From Tetrahymena elliotti 4EA (Eukaryota > Ciliophora > Oligohymenophorea > Hymenostomatida > Tetrahymenidae), in NCBI GenBank assembly GCA_000231825.2, contig JH720350.1:304760-368759 (forward strand): 64,000 nucleotides of DNA. The letters are read 5' to 3'. A model generated the notes under the pieces. The model worked only from the letters and a program-made list of their open reading frames with translations. It made no database searches and was not told where the DNA came from. Shown in pieces: positions 48,782-60,757 of this stretch. Numbering within the stretch: the first letter of the stretch is position 1; each line of letters opens with the position of its first letter. A program made the translations under genes and the position numbers.

Positions 48782-50801
48782 TCAAAATTTCATGCTCTTT
48801 AATTGTGGCTTTTAGCTATTTTTTAATTCCTAATTTTTCATGTATGCGGGCATCTTAACTTAAGCCTTTAGTTAAATTTTACCATTCTCTATTTCTTTAG
48901 CTTTATCCTATTTAGGCTCTTCTGTTAAGTTTAAAGTATCTATGTACAAATCCTAAGACACCATTGTTGGGCTATTAACTTACCATTCTAAGAATTTATA
49001 AAAAGCCATAAATTACATTCTTGCTTTAAATCTAGCTCTTAAGAATTTATTGCATAAAGTCAATAATTTATCTGACCTATTTTGATAATTGTAAAAAATA
49101 AATAAATTTTGCTTACTCATTGAGTGAATACTTTGAAAATGTTATATTAGCATCAACTAAATATGGCTGTAAATTAAAAATACAATCCTTAAATGTGTTT
49201 GATATTAAATTAATCCCTCTTTGAGTAATCCCTCTCCATCTATATTAAAAATAAAATTAGCATTTAATTTATAAAATCGATTATTTACCCACTGATATTC
49301 ATATTATAATTTAGTAGCCCATCTAATGATTGAAATAAACTAGTTATACCTAAGCATATATCTTACAATCCCTAATCAGAACATTTTGCCCATCTTTAAA
49401 ATAATTTATTCACATATATTTCTAAATAAAAAACAACTAATTAATTACCCAAAAAAATTAAAATCAATATTTTATAGCCCCTTGCATTCATCAGATAAGC
49501 TTTACATCAATTATGATATTAGTTCACAACACTTATCATTGCATTTCACCCAACTAAAAATTTATTAAATTTGAATAGAATATTGTTGTACATATTTTAA
49601 ATTACTTCCATAGGCTTAGCTTAAATGTCTCTAAATTTTAGGACTTTTCTATTAACTCAGTAACACTAATAATTAAACTTTCAGCCGCTGTGGAGCTACA
49701 TAAACTCCAACTTTTGGAAAATAGCATAAATTAATCAATAAATTATAAATAGAAAATCAAATAATACCCCTCTAAAGATAAATTGAAATGTGTTAAATTT
49801 TTCAAATTATTTTTCATCTATAAAGATTCAGAGAGAAAGCTAGCTCCGTTATCAGTGAGATCCCTCCAACTTTTATATAAAATGTGAATTATTCAATTAA
49901 ATTATTTCTATTAAATTTGAATAAAAATAGTTTTAAAAATACGATGATAGATTATGATTTCATTTTGGTTTTAATTTATTTTTTGGGTGAGTTTTTATCT
50001 ATTAATAAATGTAAATGAAGTAATCTTACTTGTTTAAAATGATAGTAAAGTGAGAAAGATGAGAGTTATTGTGAAAAACTTAAGACAAGCAATCAGCTAT
50101 ATTTTTCATAGAAAGGTCAGTACATTTCTTCCAACTATTTTATATTAATAAATTTAGTTTGGTTGGTTAGTTAATATTATTTGATTAACTTAATCTTACC
50201 TCTTTAAATCTAATTCTAAATGTTCTAATTTTCCTGACTCAGAAACCTCTTAAATACTTGTAAACAGCTTTTATATAGTCTCATCATCTACATCAATCTA
50301 TTAGTTATAACTTAAGAAGAACTACTTAAGAAATGTAACAATATTAATAAAAATGTATTACTGTATATCAAGCTCAGGAAGGATAAGTTAAAGCTGCTTC
50401 ACATTTAAACATTTTGAATGAATGAATTTAGATATGATTATGCATTCCTTCTTCAGCTGTTGTCCGCTGTAATCATTAAGTAAATATATTATCAAAAAGA
50501 TGAACCAATCAGAAGAAGATTGAATAAATTAATTTTACTAAGGTTTTTCAAATGAAACAATTTTATTATCAAAATAACCCCCCCGTTTTGAGCACTCTTA
50601 CAAAGTATCTCTATCAAAGACTTTGAAAGTGTATTTATCAAATTCAGGGTTTACTTTATCAAGAGATGATTAACCATCAATGATAATTTGCTTTATATAT
50701 TTAGTTTTTTTTTACCTAAATAAAACTTTTTAATCTTTTTTCAAAGAACCATTTTCTTATAAAGTACTCTTTGAAGCTGATTTGTTGCTCTTATTTTTCA
50801 T
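48782..50801 (-). CDS. Leucine-rich-repeat protein, several exons
   Basis: ATG at 50801 opens MKNKSNKSASKSTLQENGSL; TGA at 48782 follows SQKPQLKSMKF. Exons on the way carry LRR-type units: SGKLEHLELDLKR (about 50240-50200), RDLTDNGASFLSESLQ (about 49870-49820), STAAESLIISVTELIEKSQN then LETFKLSLW (about 49700-49610), and GITSLFQSLDGLLNYNMNIS (about 49350-49290). The last part is helical: RWRGITQRGINLISNTFKDC, FKARMQFMAFYKFLEW. The repeat type (D.G...L...L......L.L.L) resembles RanGAP/ribonuclease-inhibitor LRRs and the fragmented locus at 27.6-29.0 kb. Role unknown; LRRs bind protein partners. The intron between GSLKKDQKVLF and QIIIDGQSSLDK is only about 25-30 bases as drawn, so that junction is tentative. 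Confidence 0.68.
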
Positions 50802-52359
50802 AGTTGTGGATTTGAATTAAATTTAAAAATTTTGGCTTTGAATTTGTTAAAGTATTTCCAAAAGAATGTTATTTGTTCACTCCTTATTAAGTGAGTAGTT
50901 ATTTACTTAATTAATTGTAAATGACTTTATATGAGGTAACAAACAAGCAAAATCAAATATTATTAATTTATGAACTGACTTTAATTGAAAAATATAATCA
51001 AAATCACATATTTTTAAAGAGCTTCCTAATTATCATGTTATATAAATGCTTTTTTATGCCTCCTCCAGTAATTAATTATTACTACTTCATTTATGTAACA
51101 TTTAATACAGTAAAAAAATTTATTATTCCAAAAATATTCTAGATTACTAATCAAAAACATAAGTAAAATATTCACCTTTACTTACTGATCATAAATACTA
51201 CAAATAATTCATTAAAAATGTGCAAAAAAAAATAAATAACTAACTTTGATAAAGCAAGCATTTAAATAAACTTCATATCTTTTTTAATCAATTTCATTTT
51301 CAAAATTAGTCTTAACATTTTAAAGTTAAAATATTTTCTTTAGAAATTATTTATTGAAGTAAAGCTCATTCAATTATTTACTTATTTCAGAAATAGATAG
51401 AATAATCTCTTTACTTTTTAAGAGAAATTATTTGTTTTTGATATATTTTATAGAAAGAATTAACATTTTTTAAAATTAAATTGCAAAATAATTAAACAAA
51501 CCATTATCTTTATCTTGAATTTTTTTAAAATTTAATGCTAAAAGTTTAAAAATCAATCATTTAAAAACAAAAAAAATTATTTAAAAAATAATTATTTTCA
51601 CCAAGCACTTCTTGAAACTAATTTAATGATTCAAATATTTGAATTAGGTTTAAAATTGTAAATCATCTTTTTATGCTTGATTCATACATATATTAATTAA
51701 ATAACTATTCAGATATTTGAAAAGTTTGAATGAATTTAGTAATCCAAAAAGTGAAGATATTTTTACTCTTTCCACTTCAAAAGCTACATCTTAGTTTGTA
51801 TAAGTACTTAAAAAGAAAGTTCATTTGTTTCATTCACTTTAAAAAAAAAAAGAATAAATAAATAAATGAGTATGTTATTGCTTATTAAAGCCTTTTTGCA
51901 TAAAAAATAAAACATCTTCAATTGAAGTGTTTGCACTTTCGTCTTATATAGTATTTCTCTCTTTACAAAATTATAAAAAAAATCTTTTTATTTGGGTTTA
52001 ATTTTATACATACAAATAAATTCTTACTTGCTTAATAATTTTTTAAAATATTAAAAATATAGTGATAAAACAGAATATTTTAAAGTGTTAAAACAAATCA
52101 TATGTAGTGGATAAAAACATATTTTTACAAATCTGATTCAGTAAGACAGTTAGTTTATTAGGTATTTAAATAATTAAATAAATCATATGATATGTTGTTG
52201 TTAATTAAAAAGCTTTTTTTTAAGGAATATATTAACATTATTTTTAAATTATTAATCGTTAATAATATAGTTAGTTATTTGTTTAACTTTTTTAAACTTT
52301 AATTCTAAAAAAAAGATTTCTAATAGATTATAAAATTCTATACAAATTAGTTATTTTAA
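50802..52359. other. Intergenic, about 1.6 kb, divergent promoters
   Basis: A/T-rich spacer between the LRR gene and the membrane-protein gene, both transcribed outward. The 73-codon frame at 50921-51142 is low-complexity and not supported. Nothing recognised. Confidence 0.5.
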
Positions 52360-55300
52360 ATGTCTAGTAGTAGTGACTTAAGTAGTATATCTTCTTAGTC
52401 TGATTCATCTTCTTCAGACAATTCTTCTCAGTAATAATCTGAAAGAGAATACATAGATAAAAGAAAAAAGAAATACAATAATAAATTCAAGAATGCTAAT
52501 ATCAAGAGGATGTCTAACAATCGTAAAAGCTCTTCTAATTTGAATGATTTTTAGAATACTGATCATAGTTCTACTACGCCAATAATTACCTCATTAAGAA
52601 AAAAAAGTATAAAATTTAATTTATAAAATCAAGAAACGACTTAAGGAGGAGAAGACACCTTCTAATAAAGAGTTAATAGAGGTAGGAGAAAATCGAAATT
52701 TAGCAAAACTGATTTTGTTCAAGGCGATGGCGGTCATATTTAATCTCTGCAAATGAAGAAAAGAAATACTTAGTAATTAATAATGAAAAAAAAAATATCA
52801 GATGGCGATTTCTCAAACTATCCTTAATCAATCTTGAAAAAATCCTCTTTTGAGAGGTCAAAATCTGTTATTGAAAATCCTGCAAATATGGTCATAGAGA
52901 ATACTTTTTCTCCAGGGATGAATTAAAATTAAAAGACTAATTTAATACCATCTTTAGAATATATTGTAAACGAAAGTAACCCTTAATTCTTTTAAAATTT
53001 AAATTCTTCACCTGCAAATCAAATCTAGAATAGAAACAATTCTTAAAACTCATAACCAATATTTCCTTTAGAAATTATTTAAAGTTTAAATGAAAAGTAA
53101 AATGATTATGATCATGTTCTAAGTGTTTATAACTACAATGAGAGCTAAAATAATTTATTTAAAGATAATTTAAGAAATAAAGGTTAAAGGCTCTCTTTAG
53201 AAAATAATGGACATTTGATGAAAATTCAAATTCCATAGCTAAACATAAGCGACACTAGTTAGCAAAATAATAGCAATCCAAGTCTCAATAATTTTAGTAA
53301 TAGTAATGCTCATACTCCTTAAAGCAGAAACTCCCATAATTTAATAAATAATAATCAGTTGAATAACTCAATTCAAACACCATTGAGTTAAATAAGTAGC
53401 AAAAATTAGAAAGACATAAATGGAAATTACGGTTTTAGTGATTTAGTTATATAATATGCAAGCAATAGTACCATGGCATATTCAAATCCAAGCTTATAAA
53501 ATACCATATCAGGTTAAAGCAATACTCAGCATAGAAGTCCATCTCAGTAATAGATTCTCTATAAAAAGAAGGACTATTAGGAAGTTCTTAAGGAGTTAGT
53601 TGATACATAGGAGAGACTAAGGATTGAGGAAGAAAAGAATGATCTATTATCTCAAGAGCTTAAAAAAAACTAGGAAAAAAATATGTCATTATCAAAGTAA
53701 TAAGATATTTTGCTTAAAAAGAGCTCCCATAGATAATCTTTATTAAAAGAAATGAAGTTAAAATTAAATAAAATACAGAGCAGCAATAATTTAGTGCCAA
53801 TCCATGTACCATTTAATCAAAGGATGATGTCAAAATTGAATCATATTTATACATTGATTTTTTATAAAACAATATTTATATCAGAGAAGGCTTTGCAAAG
53901 ACAGCCATCCTTTTGTGAAAATAGTTTTTAGTATATCAAAAACTCAATTTATATATACAATCTGTTAGTGATCAACAGCTTATTAACTATTATTGTAGCT
54001 CCATCAATTTTCATGAATAAAAATAATGCTAAAAAAATTGACTCTTATTTTTACTCTGCTTTTGGTTCTGAAATAATCCCTTAAATGGCTATCTAGTAAT
54101 TTATGAAATATTATTTAAATTTTTTATTCTTTTTAGATATCAACAATATTCTTTGACAGGTATATAATTATTTTATTTATTTTCAAATAGGATTTTTACA
54201 ACCATTTTTGTGATGGCAATTGCGCATTTAATAAATTTATCTCACATGAAAAGATAGTAGATAAGAGCTAAATCAAAAAATATACAAAAAATGAGTTATT
54301 TTAAGCTGGTTTTCAATTCATTTGATTTCAAAGAAAACAAAAGTGAAGAGCAGGTTGCTTTTTATAAATAAACGTATTCATAAATTCTTAAATAGTTGAT
54401 AAAAAATAAAGTTTATCTCAACACTACTGAGAGAATCAACATATTTTTAAATGTTTTTAAATTTCTTCTATGTAGCAGTATTGTGATCTCTGCTATATTT
54501 GCTCTAAATATAGTATTATCTTTTCAGTATTCAGATAACATATTATATTAGGGTGCAGTTCTTTCAACATTCACAATAGTAATTGCTGAGCTAGTAAGCT
54601 TTTTTAATTGTAAAATAACAGATTTACGTTACTTTAAGTTGAACTAGACAATTTTAAAAAATAACTATAAAATTTAATCAGTATCTGTTTTAATTTTATC
54701 TTGTTATTTTGTTGCCTCCTGCTTGAATCTATTATTTTAAAAAGAATAACTCATATTCCTTGCTAGCATAAAAACACCTTTTAATTTTATAACTGATCCT
54801 AGTTAAGGCCAGCTTAATTAAAACCTTTAAATAGAATGTCCTGAGAAAATTGTAAGCTATATCTTATTACAGTTTGCAGTCCTTGTAAATCTGAGAGCTT
54901 TATTCAAAAATTTAGTTACCTTTTTAAAAAATAAATTGTTTTATTCACTTTATTAGAAATATTAGTACAAAAGAAACTAATATTTTGACTTCTATGAAAA
55001 TTAGTTTTGTGACTGCTTACTATTTCTTATGATTCTGATTAATTAATCATTTTTTTTTTGGTCTAGCTTTTTTGGATTATGTGTATTTTTAGGTAAATTT
55101 TTAATAAATTGCGCACTTCTAAGAAGTTCTAAAGTACTTGACTTCAGTTATTAATAATCTTTTAAAATCTAAAATAGATTTAATTCAGACTTTACTTGTA
55201 TCTTGATTATTTCTATTTTATATTAATTTATCTTCAATTCTTTAAGCTATGAAAAATTCTTTGATCAGAATGGATAATTGTGTGGTCCTTTTGAAGAAAG

Positions 55301-55604
55301 TTTAAATTTATCTGGATATATTTATGAAAATTTATTTACCCATTGCTATACTTAGTATTTTTACACAATATTAACTTGGCCTCCATTACTATGGATTTTA
55401 TTGCTTTGCTATTTAATGCGCTAATGGATAAATAATTACTCAGGATCAGAATGGTAAATAGAAAACAAAAATTAAGGAAAAATGATGAAGGAAGTGAATA
55501 AGCATTACCAGTAAAAGTTATAAAATTTAGAAGTCAGAATTAAAAACACAAAAATAGCTCTTATCAGTTCTTAAAATTAATAAATCAACCGAATTTAATA
55601 GTGA
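52360..55604 (+). CDS. Multi-pass membrane protein with long disordered Ser/Asn/Gln N-terminus
   Basis: ATG at 52360 opens MSSSSDLSSISSQSDSSSSD. About 480 residues of Ser/Asn/Gln/Lys-rich sequence follow, with basic patches and Ser-Pro sites, and a coiled-coil stretch (VLKELVDTQERLRIEEEKND). From about residue 520 there are at least eight hydrophobic segments, including IYIYNLLVINSLLTIIVAPS, IFTTIFVMAIAHLINL, FLLCSSIVISAIFALNIVLS, FCDCLLFLMILINQSFFFW, FTCILIISILYQFIF and WPPLLWILLLCYLM. The C-terminus returns to a cytosolic coiled coil. Exon 1 ends at 54095 and joins exon 2 at 54191 in phase (TA|G). A loop has conserved-looking Cys (IECPEKIVSYILLQ; LCGPFEES). The topology would suit a channel or transporter such as a TMC- or anoctamin-type protein, but I see no diagnostic motif. 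Confidence 0.75.
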
Positions 55605-56346
55605 AAAAACTTTTTAAAATCTAATTTTATTTATTTTCTTTTATAATCTTTAAAATTTATTATATGTAGTCATTAAAAAATAACTTTTGAAAGAAAAATA
55701 TTGAAGTATTTGATCATCAGATGAAGGACTAAAATAAATTTTGGTCTTTTACTCATTCATAAACAAATTTATTAAAATCTTCAAAAAGCTTTTTGTGAAA
55801 GTTTCTAAAAAAAAATAAATAATTATGAAATGTTGACAAATAAAATTTGCTCTTTTTATGAAAATTAGAAAAGCTTTTTCTTTTTGTTATTTATATAGTA
55901 TACAAAAATAGCTTTCATAAATTGATTAAATTTATTCTTACTTTGAGAACATTTAGAATATGATAATTTATTTTAATTAAAATAAGCTAGATCAAATACT
56001 AAAATATTTATGTAGATATAAGCACTATTCTTCTATTTAGATAATGATTAAAATTTAAAAAAATGATCCTTTCTTTTTCAAAGTATCTATCTCTAAGTGC
56101 AATATAAAAGTAAAAGTAAAAAATTATTATTGGACTTTAAAATTATAAAATAATATAATAATGTAAAAAAACTCTCAAGACATGTTAAATAATTATAAAT
56201 CCATTATGTTAACTAACTTTGAGTCCATTAATTATAAAAAAGAAATAATAATCAATTACATACACTATTATAAGGGTCTAAAACCTAATTAATGCGTATT
56301 TATTTGCTCTTAATATAAATCAACTCAAAGCTTATGGAACAAACAG
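55605..56346. other. Intergenic, convergent 3' flanks
   Basis: A/T-rich spacer; nothing recognised. Confidence 0.5.
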
Positions 56347-57641
56347 TCATGCCAGAGCCTTGAAGTCTACTATAATTTATAATTATGGTAGTTTAAAGTA
56401 TAATTTTTTCTTGAGACATTCTGATAGATGCATCATATAACCCGCACTTTCTTGCCTGGCCAAGAACTTAAAAATTGGAAAAAGAAGATTAGCCAGCTCT
56501 TTATTAAGTTAATTTACCTTTTGAGTTTTTGTTGAGAACATCTGGTTAGAGAATTTTACTGCATAATCTTACTCTATTGACTAGTTAGTTATCAATGAGA
56601 GATTGAATAAAAATGTTGGAGAGACAGCTAAGTTGAGAATATAGATTGGAATCTAACACTTATACAACTCAAAATTAGAATTATGATAATCGCCATCTCA
56701 TCATCTTATAGCTGAAGTATCAGTGCTGATTATTGGTTATTAAAGCTATGTATCTAGAGTTACTGCTATTTTAAATGACTAAATTTGTCAATCGAAAAAT
56801 TGCTGAGTCAGGTACAATAAATAAATGCGTATTTTAAGGTAAGACACTCCTTATGTAACCATGCCAAAAGAGAATAGCCGTTCCTCCTACATCTACTCTA
56901 GAAAAAACTACTGTCTATGATTTTTGAAGATTTTCATTTAAATTAAATAGTTTATTATTTCAACTAATTTATCAGCACATCTAAAATATAAAGTTTTATC
57001 TTTGTAAAGAAGGATAGGGAGTTGAGGTCCCTTAGTACATGTTTCTATTGTAATACTTAACATAAACTCTATTCCAATCATAAAATAAAAGATTTAAATA
57101 ATATGACCCATCATTATAAGTCTCACTATTTGTATATTGCCTTACCTATTTTGGTTTCATCCTAAAATACTTTATGATTTAATATTATCAAGATTCAATA
57201 GATGACAGCAAATTACCCTAAGAGTAAGAGACTCCTTCCTCAAGATAAATGTAAATTTATTAGAACCTTTGCCATTTCCTTATATAAAACCCTTCTTAAA
57301 ATCTGTCTCAGAACTTAGCTCTTCCTTCTGAAGGTATTAGTATTAAATTATGAGTAGGATTCTAGGCGTTTATCTAAGCAAGGATAGAAACTGAAAATAT
57401 AAAAAGTGTTAAAAACAAACTTTTTTACCTTTTGCAAGACAAATTTTAACAATTATTTTATGGAAAAAATTATTACTTTAAAACATTTTTGAAGATAATT
57501 TCTTACAATAAATAAATGCAAATAAAATATATCAATTTGTAATGACTTATTAAAAGGCTGAAACATTTCACTAGATATAAAAAAATATTGGTATAATAGA
57601 TGCAAAAATAATCCTATATTATAAAAAGCCTTCATATTCAT
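56347..57641 (-). pseudogene. Probable secreted-protein gene with frame breaks, or an unresolved multi-exon gene
   Basis: At 57641 a signal-peptide-like start reads MNMKAFYNIGLFLHLLYQYF. Further on, coding-quality segments occur in alternating frames with TGA between them: EGFYIRKWQRFQQIYIYLEE then GVSYSQGNLLSS; KQVRQYTNSETYNDGSYYL; VVFSRVDVGGTAILFWHGYI; LPQNTHLFIVPDSAIFRLTN; ELYKCQIPIYILNLAVSPTF; and a last stretch ending at TGA 56347 (RQESAGYMMHLSECLKKK). Base composition is clearly higher in GC than the spacer, as in real exons, but I could not bridge the segments with GT..AG introns. Either several indels have broken a gene, or assembly errors did. No family recognised; a secreted or surface role is inferred from the leader only. 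Confidence 0.45.
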
Positions 57642-58876
57642 AGAAATTATTTTAAAACGCAGAAAACTTTCAAATATAAATTTTAAAATGAAAATCCGTC
57701 CCTATTTATTATAACTAAAATTTCTTCATTTTGATTTGCTTTATTTATTTAGGATATTCAAGAAAGAGACAGAAAATTGTTTGCTTGTTTGTTTTTTTGA
57801 TCAATAAAAATCATATTTTATATTTATATTATTATATACAAGTAAATAAATAAATTGATTGTTTGAAAAGTTAAAAAAAAACAAAAAGTTATCACTAAAA
57901 AGGATTTAATTTACTCTGAATATCTTATAGTTGGAATTATAGAGATATTTGCAAATAATAGTTCAGAAACAAAATCACAAATAATACTTCGTCAAGAATT
58001 TCCTATTTCATTAAATATTAACACAATATTACTATAAAAAACTTTAGAAAAATTTATTAATTATTAGTTCATTTTATCTATTTTTCCTCCAACTAAAAGA
58101 TTATTTTAAACAGCACCCAATATAATTATCATTAGAGGATCAAAAAAAAATAGAAAAAATGTAAATTAAGTCTTTTTCCAAATTATTTCAATTAATTTTT
58201 TTGTTTGTTGGAATAGAAAAAATTTAATCATTATTTTTAATCCTTTTCTTAAAATGTGCTAGAAGCAATTATTTTTAAACCTCTTTTTAATATAAAGAAT
58301 GAAAACTTAAATTAATTAGCAATCTATCAATTTTCTCCTATCTATCTTTACTTAAAGGCGATTAAAATGTGATAAAAACTAAGACAATTAATATTATATA
58401 TAAATCGATTACTTTCTTAATTTAAAAAATATATATATATATATATGTAAATATGAAAAATATTTTTCCATAAAATGAAAATATGATGCTTTACAGATTA
58501 TTAAAAGATAATAAATTTATTTTGTATTTTTGAAAGTAATTCATTTAAGTATTTTTGGTTACTATATTACAATTAATTTATGGTTAAAATTAAATAGTGT
58601 AAATAATTTATCTATCTAGAACTTTATCAAATATCTGAAAAAGTTTTAATAAGCTGAAAGATCTAATGATGCCCAGCTTTTATAATAGTTTATCTTGTCC
58701 TAGTATAAAATAAGCTGATCTCAATTTTAAATTTTTCTATTTTTTATAATTTAAGAATTCAAGAATTCAAGTTATTATCAATTTTACTGATAAACTCTAA
58801 TTACATTTTAAAATATAGTTGTAATCTTCTTTTTTCTGATTGATTATAGCTTTAATTTATTAAATTTATGGACCAA
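57642..58876. other. Intergenic, about 1.2 kb
   Basis: A/T-rich spacer containing a TA dinucleotide run (listed separately). No gene recognised. Confidence 0.5.
58429..58446 (+). repeat. AT dinucleotide repeat
   Basis: Nine AT units in a row in the spacer left of the paralogous pair. Confidence 0.85.
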
Positions 58877-60757
58877 TCAAAACCGTTTTATTAGCAATCC
58901 TTAAGCCAGCTTTCTAATTCCTTTGACTACCTTAATTGTATATAAATCTCGGCTATCTTAAAATTCATCTTTTTCTTTTTAAATACCTTCAATGTTAATA
59001 CATTTCATAAATATTTTATAAAAATATCCCTTGATTAAATTTATATAAGATAGTTAAAGGGGAGATACTTCTTCTTATAAATTTATATTAAAGCAGTATT
59101 TGTAAAGTTAAATGATTTCTTCACTTTATTTGAGTTCTTTTATATTTTCTTAAGAAAGTTAAAGGAAAAGCACATTGTAATGAGAATGAGAGAAATAATT
59201 AAAGGGGAGTTTCTAATTAATATTAGAATACTTTTTAGCACTTACTTTTAATCTTTGTATTACAAACTAAAGTATATTCAAAATATTCTCTGGCACACCA
59301 AAATTGTAAAGGCTAGAAGTTGTAAACATGCTTAGAACATTGTACATAAATAATTTGTTAAAGTTATGATATTTTCCATATTTTTTTATCTTTGAGCTGT
59401 TTTTGCTACTCTCTATTAAAAATTATTAATTCTAATTCTTTGAAATTTCTAAACTTTCTTTTTACTCTAAAGCAATACTCTGCTAAGTATCTTTGTCTGA
59501 TCCCATACATTCTTCTTCCTCTGATTTGTCATTTTGTACTGCTAAAGATTTTTTTTACTTTGAGAACTTAAACTATTTCAGAAGTGATAAGTCTTTAATC
59601 TAAAATTTAAATAAAGAAGAACAGAATTTCTATGCTTCGCTTTGGTTTTCATTTATATTTTTGCTTTAAAAGCAAGAGCTTTCAATTGAAATAACGCCTT
59701 CATCTATGCATGTCTTTCTGTAGCTTTACTACTCATGAATTGCATCACTTTTTTAAAAAATAAGGTTTTCTGCTTCAGGAAAATATGTTGAAGATTCCTT
59801 TTGTTCCTTTATTTGTACCTATTTAGAAATTTCTTTTTCATGAACAATCGGAGAGGATTCGGTTGGGAGAAAAAAGGCTGAAGATTGATTCAATGTTGAA
59901 AGGAATTTATCAATTTAAAAACCAACGCTGGTAGATGATGTCAGCAAGATACATTCATTTAATGTTTACAAATGTTGAGACAGCGAATTTGTTTTTGGTT
60001 TATTATTAAGGAGAAAACCATTCAGTGATTACTTTGCTTATTATATATTATAAATTAACTCTTTATTATCCCAAAAACAACTTGATTCATGATAATTTTA
60101 TTTCTTTTCAACAATTTATTCTAAAATTCGACCATCTTCCAGCTTTATCAACATTCGACTGAAATCAGTAAATACTGGCTCTTCTTCATTTTTCTTTACT
60201 TAACTGAAAAGTTCTTATTCTTGCTTTATTTAATTAAAATAATCCAATTTGCGTTTGTTATTGATTGCAACAGTAGTAGGTTGATTATTATTATCATAAT
60301 TTTTATATTATTTACTATTTTAGTACTGCCCACTTAGCATTAATTCTTTGTTTCTTTAATTTTCCAAAATACTACTTGTCTAAGACTCTAATTTTTACTC
60401 CCATTTAGCTTCAATTTTGCATTTTTTTCGTATTTTCGGACATTCATTCTAAATAAACTCTTCTTGTTTGCATTTCGTTTATTATTCAAAGCCTTTATTA
60501 TTTGGTTGAGCTGCATTTTTCAAGCAGTTCACTGTACTTAAAAAATGTTTCTTCGTCTCTCTTACATCGCTTAGATCATTATCAGCATATGTGTTCTCTG
60601 TTATCTTATAATATTAAGCTTCTACTTTTTATTAACCATTTTCATAACATGGTTAAGCTATTAATGCACAAATTTAGTTTAATCAAGAAAACTTTGTATT
60701 AAAAAATACCTAATAAGAAACTTTATGATTGTTCACAACTGAGGATGCGTTAATCAT
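58877..60757 (-). CDS. Ciliate protein of unknown function, paralogue of the gene at the right edge
   Basis: A long continuous frame from about 60660 down to TGA 58877 (Gln by TAA/TAG throughout). The N-terminal two thirds are Lys/Glu/Gln-rich and low complexity, with a Cys-containing basic patch (NECPKIRKKCKIEAKWEQ). The last 200 residues are ordered: KKYGKYHNFNKLFMYNVLSM, NFGVPENILNILQFVIQRLK, FNYFSHSHYNVLFLQLSQEN and VVKGIRKLAQGLLIKRF-stop. The same blocks, in the same order, end the gene at 63164-64000. No known domain. The start is tentative: ATG 60757 (MINASSVVNNHKVSY) would be exon 1, but its donor is not in phase with the acceptor near 60664, so a further exon or another start is needed. 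Confidence 0.68.
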
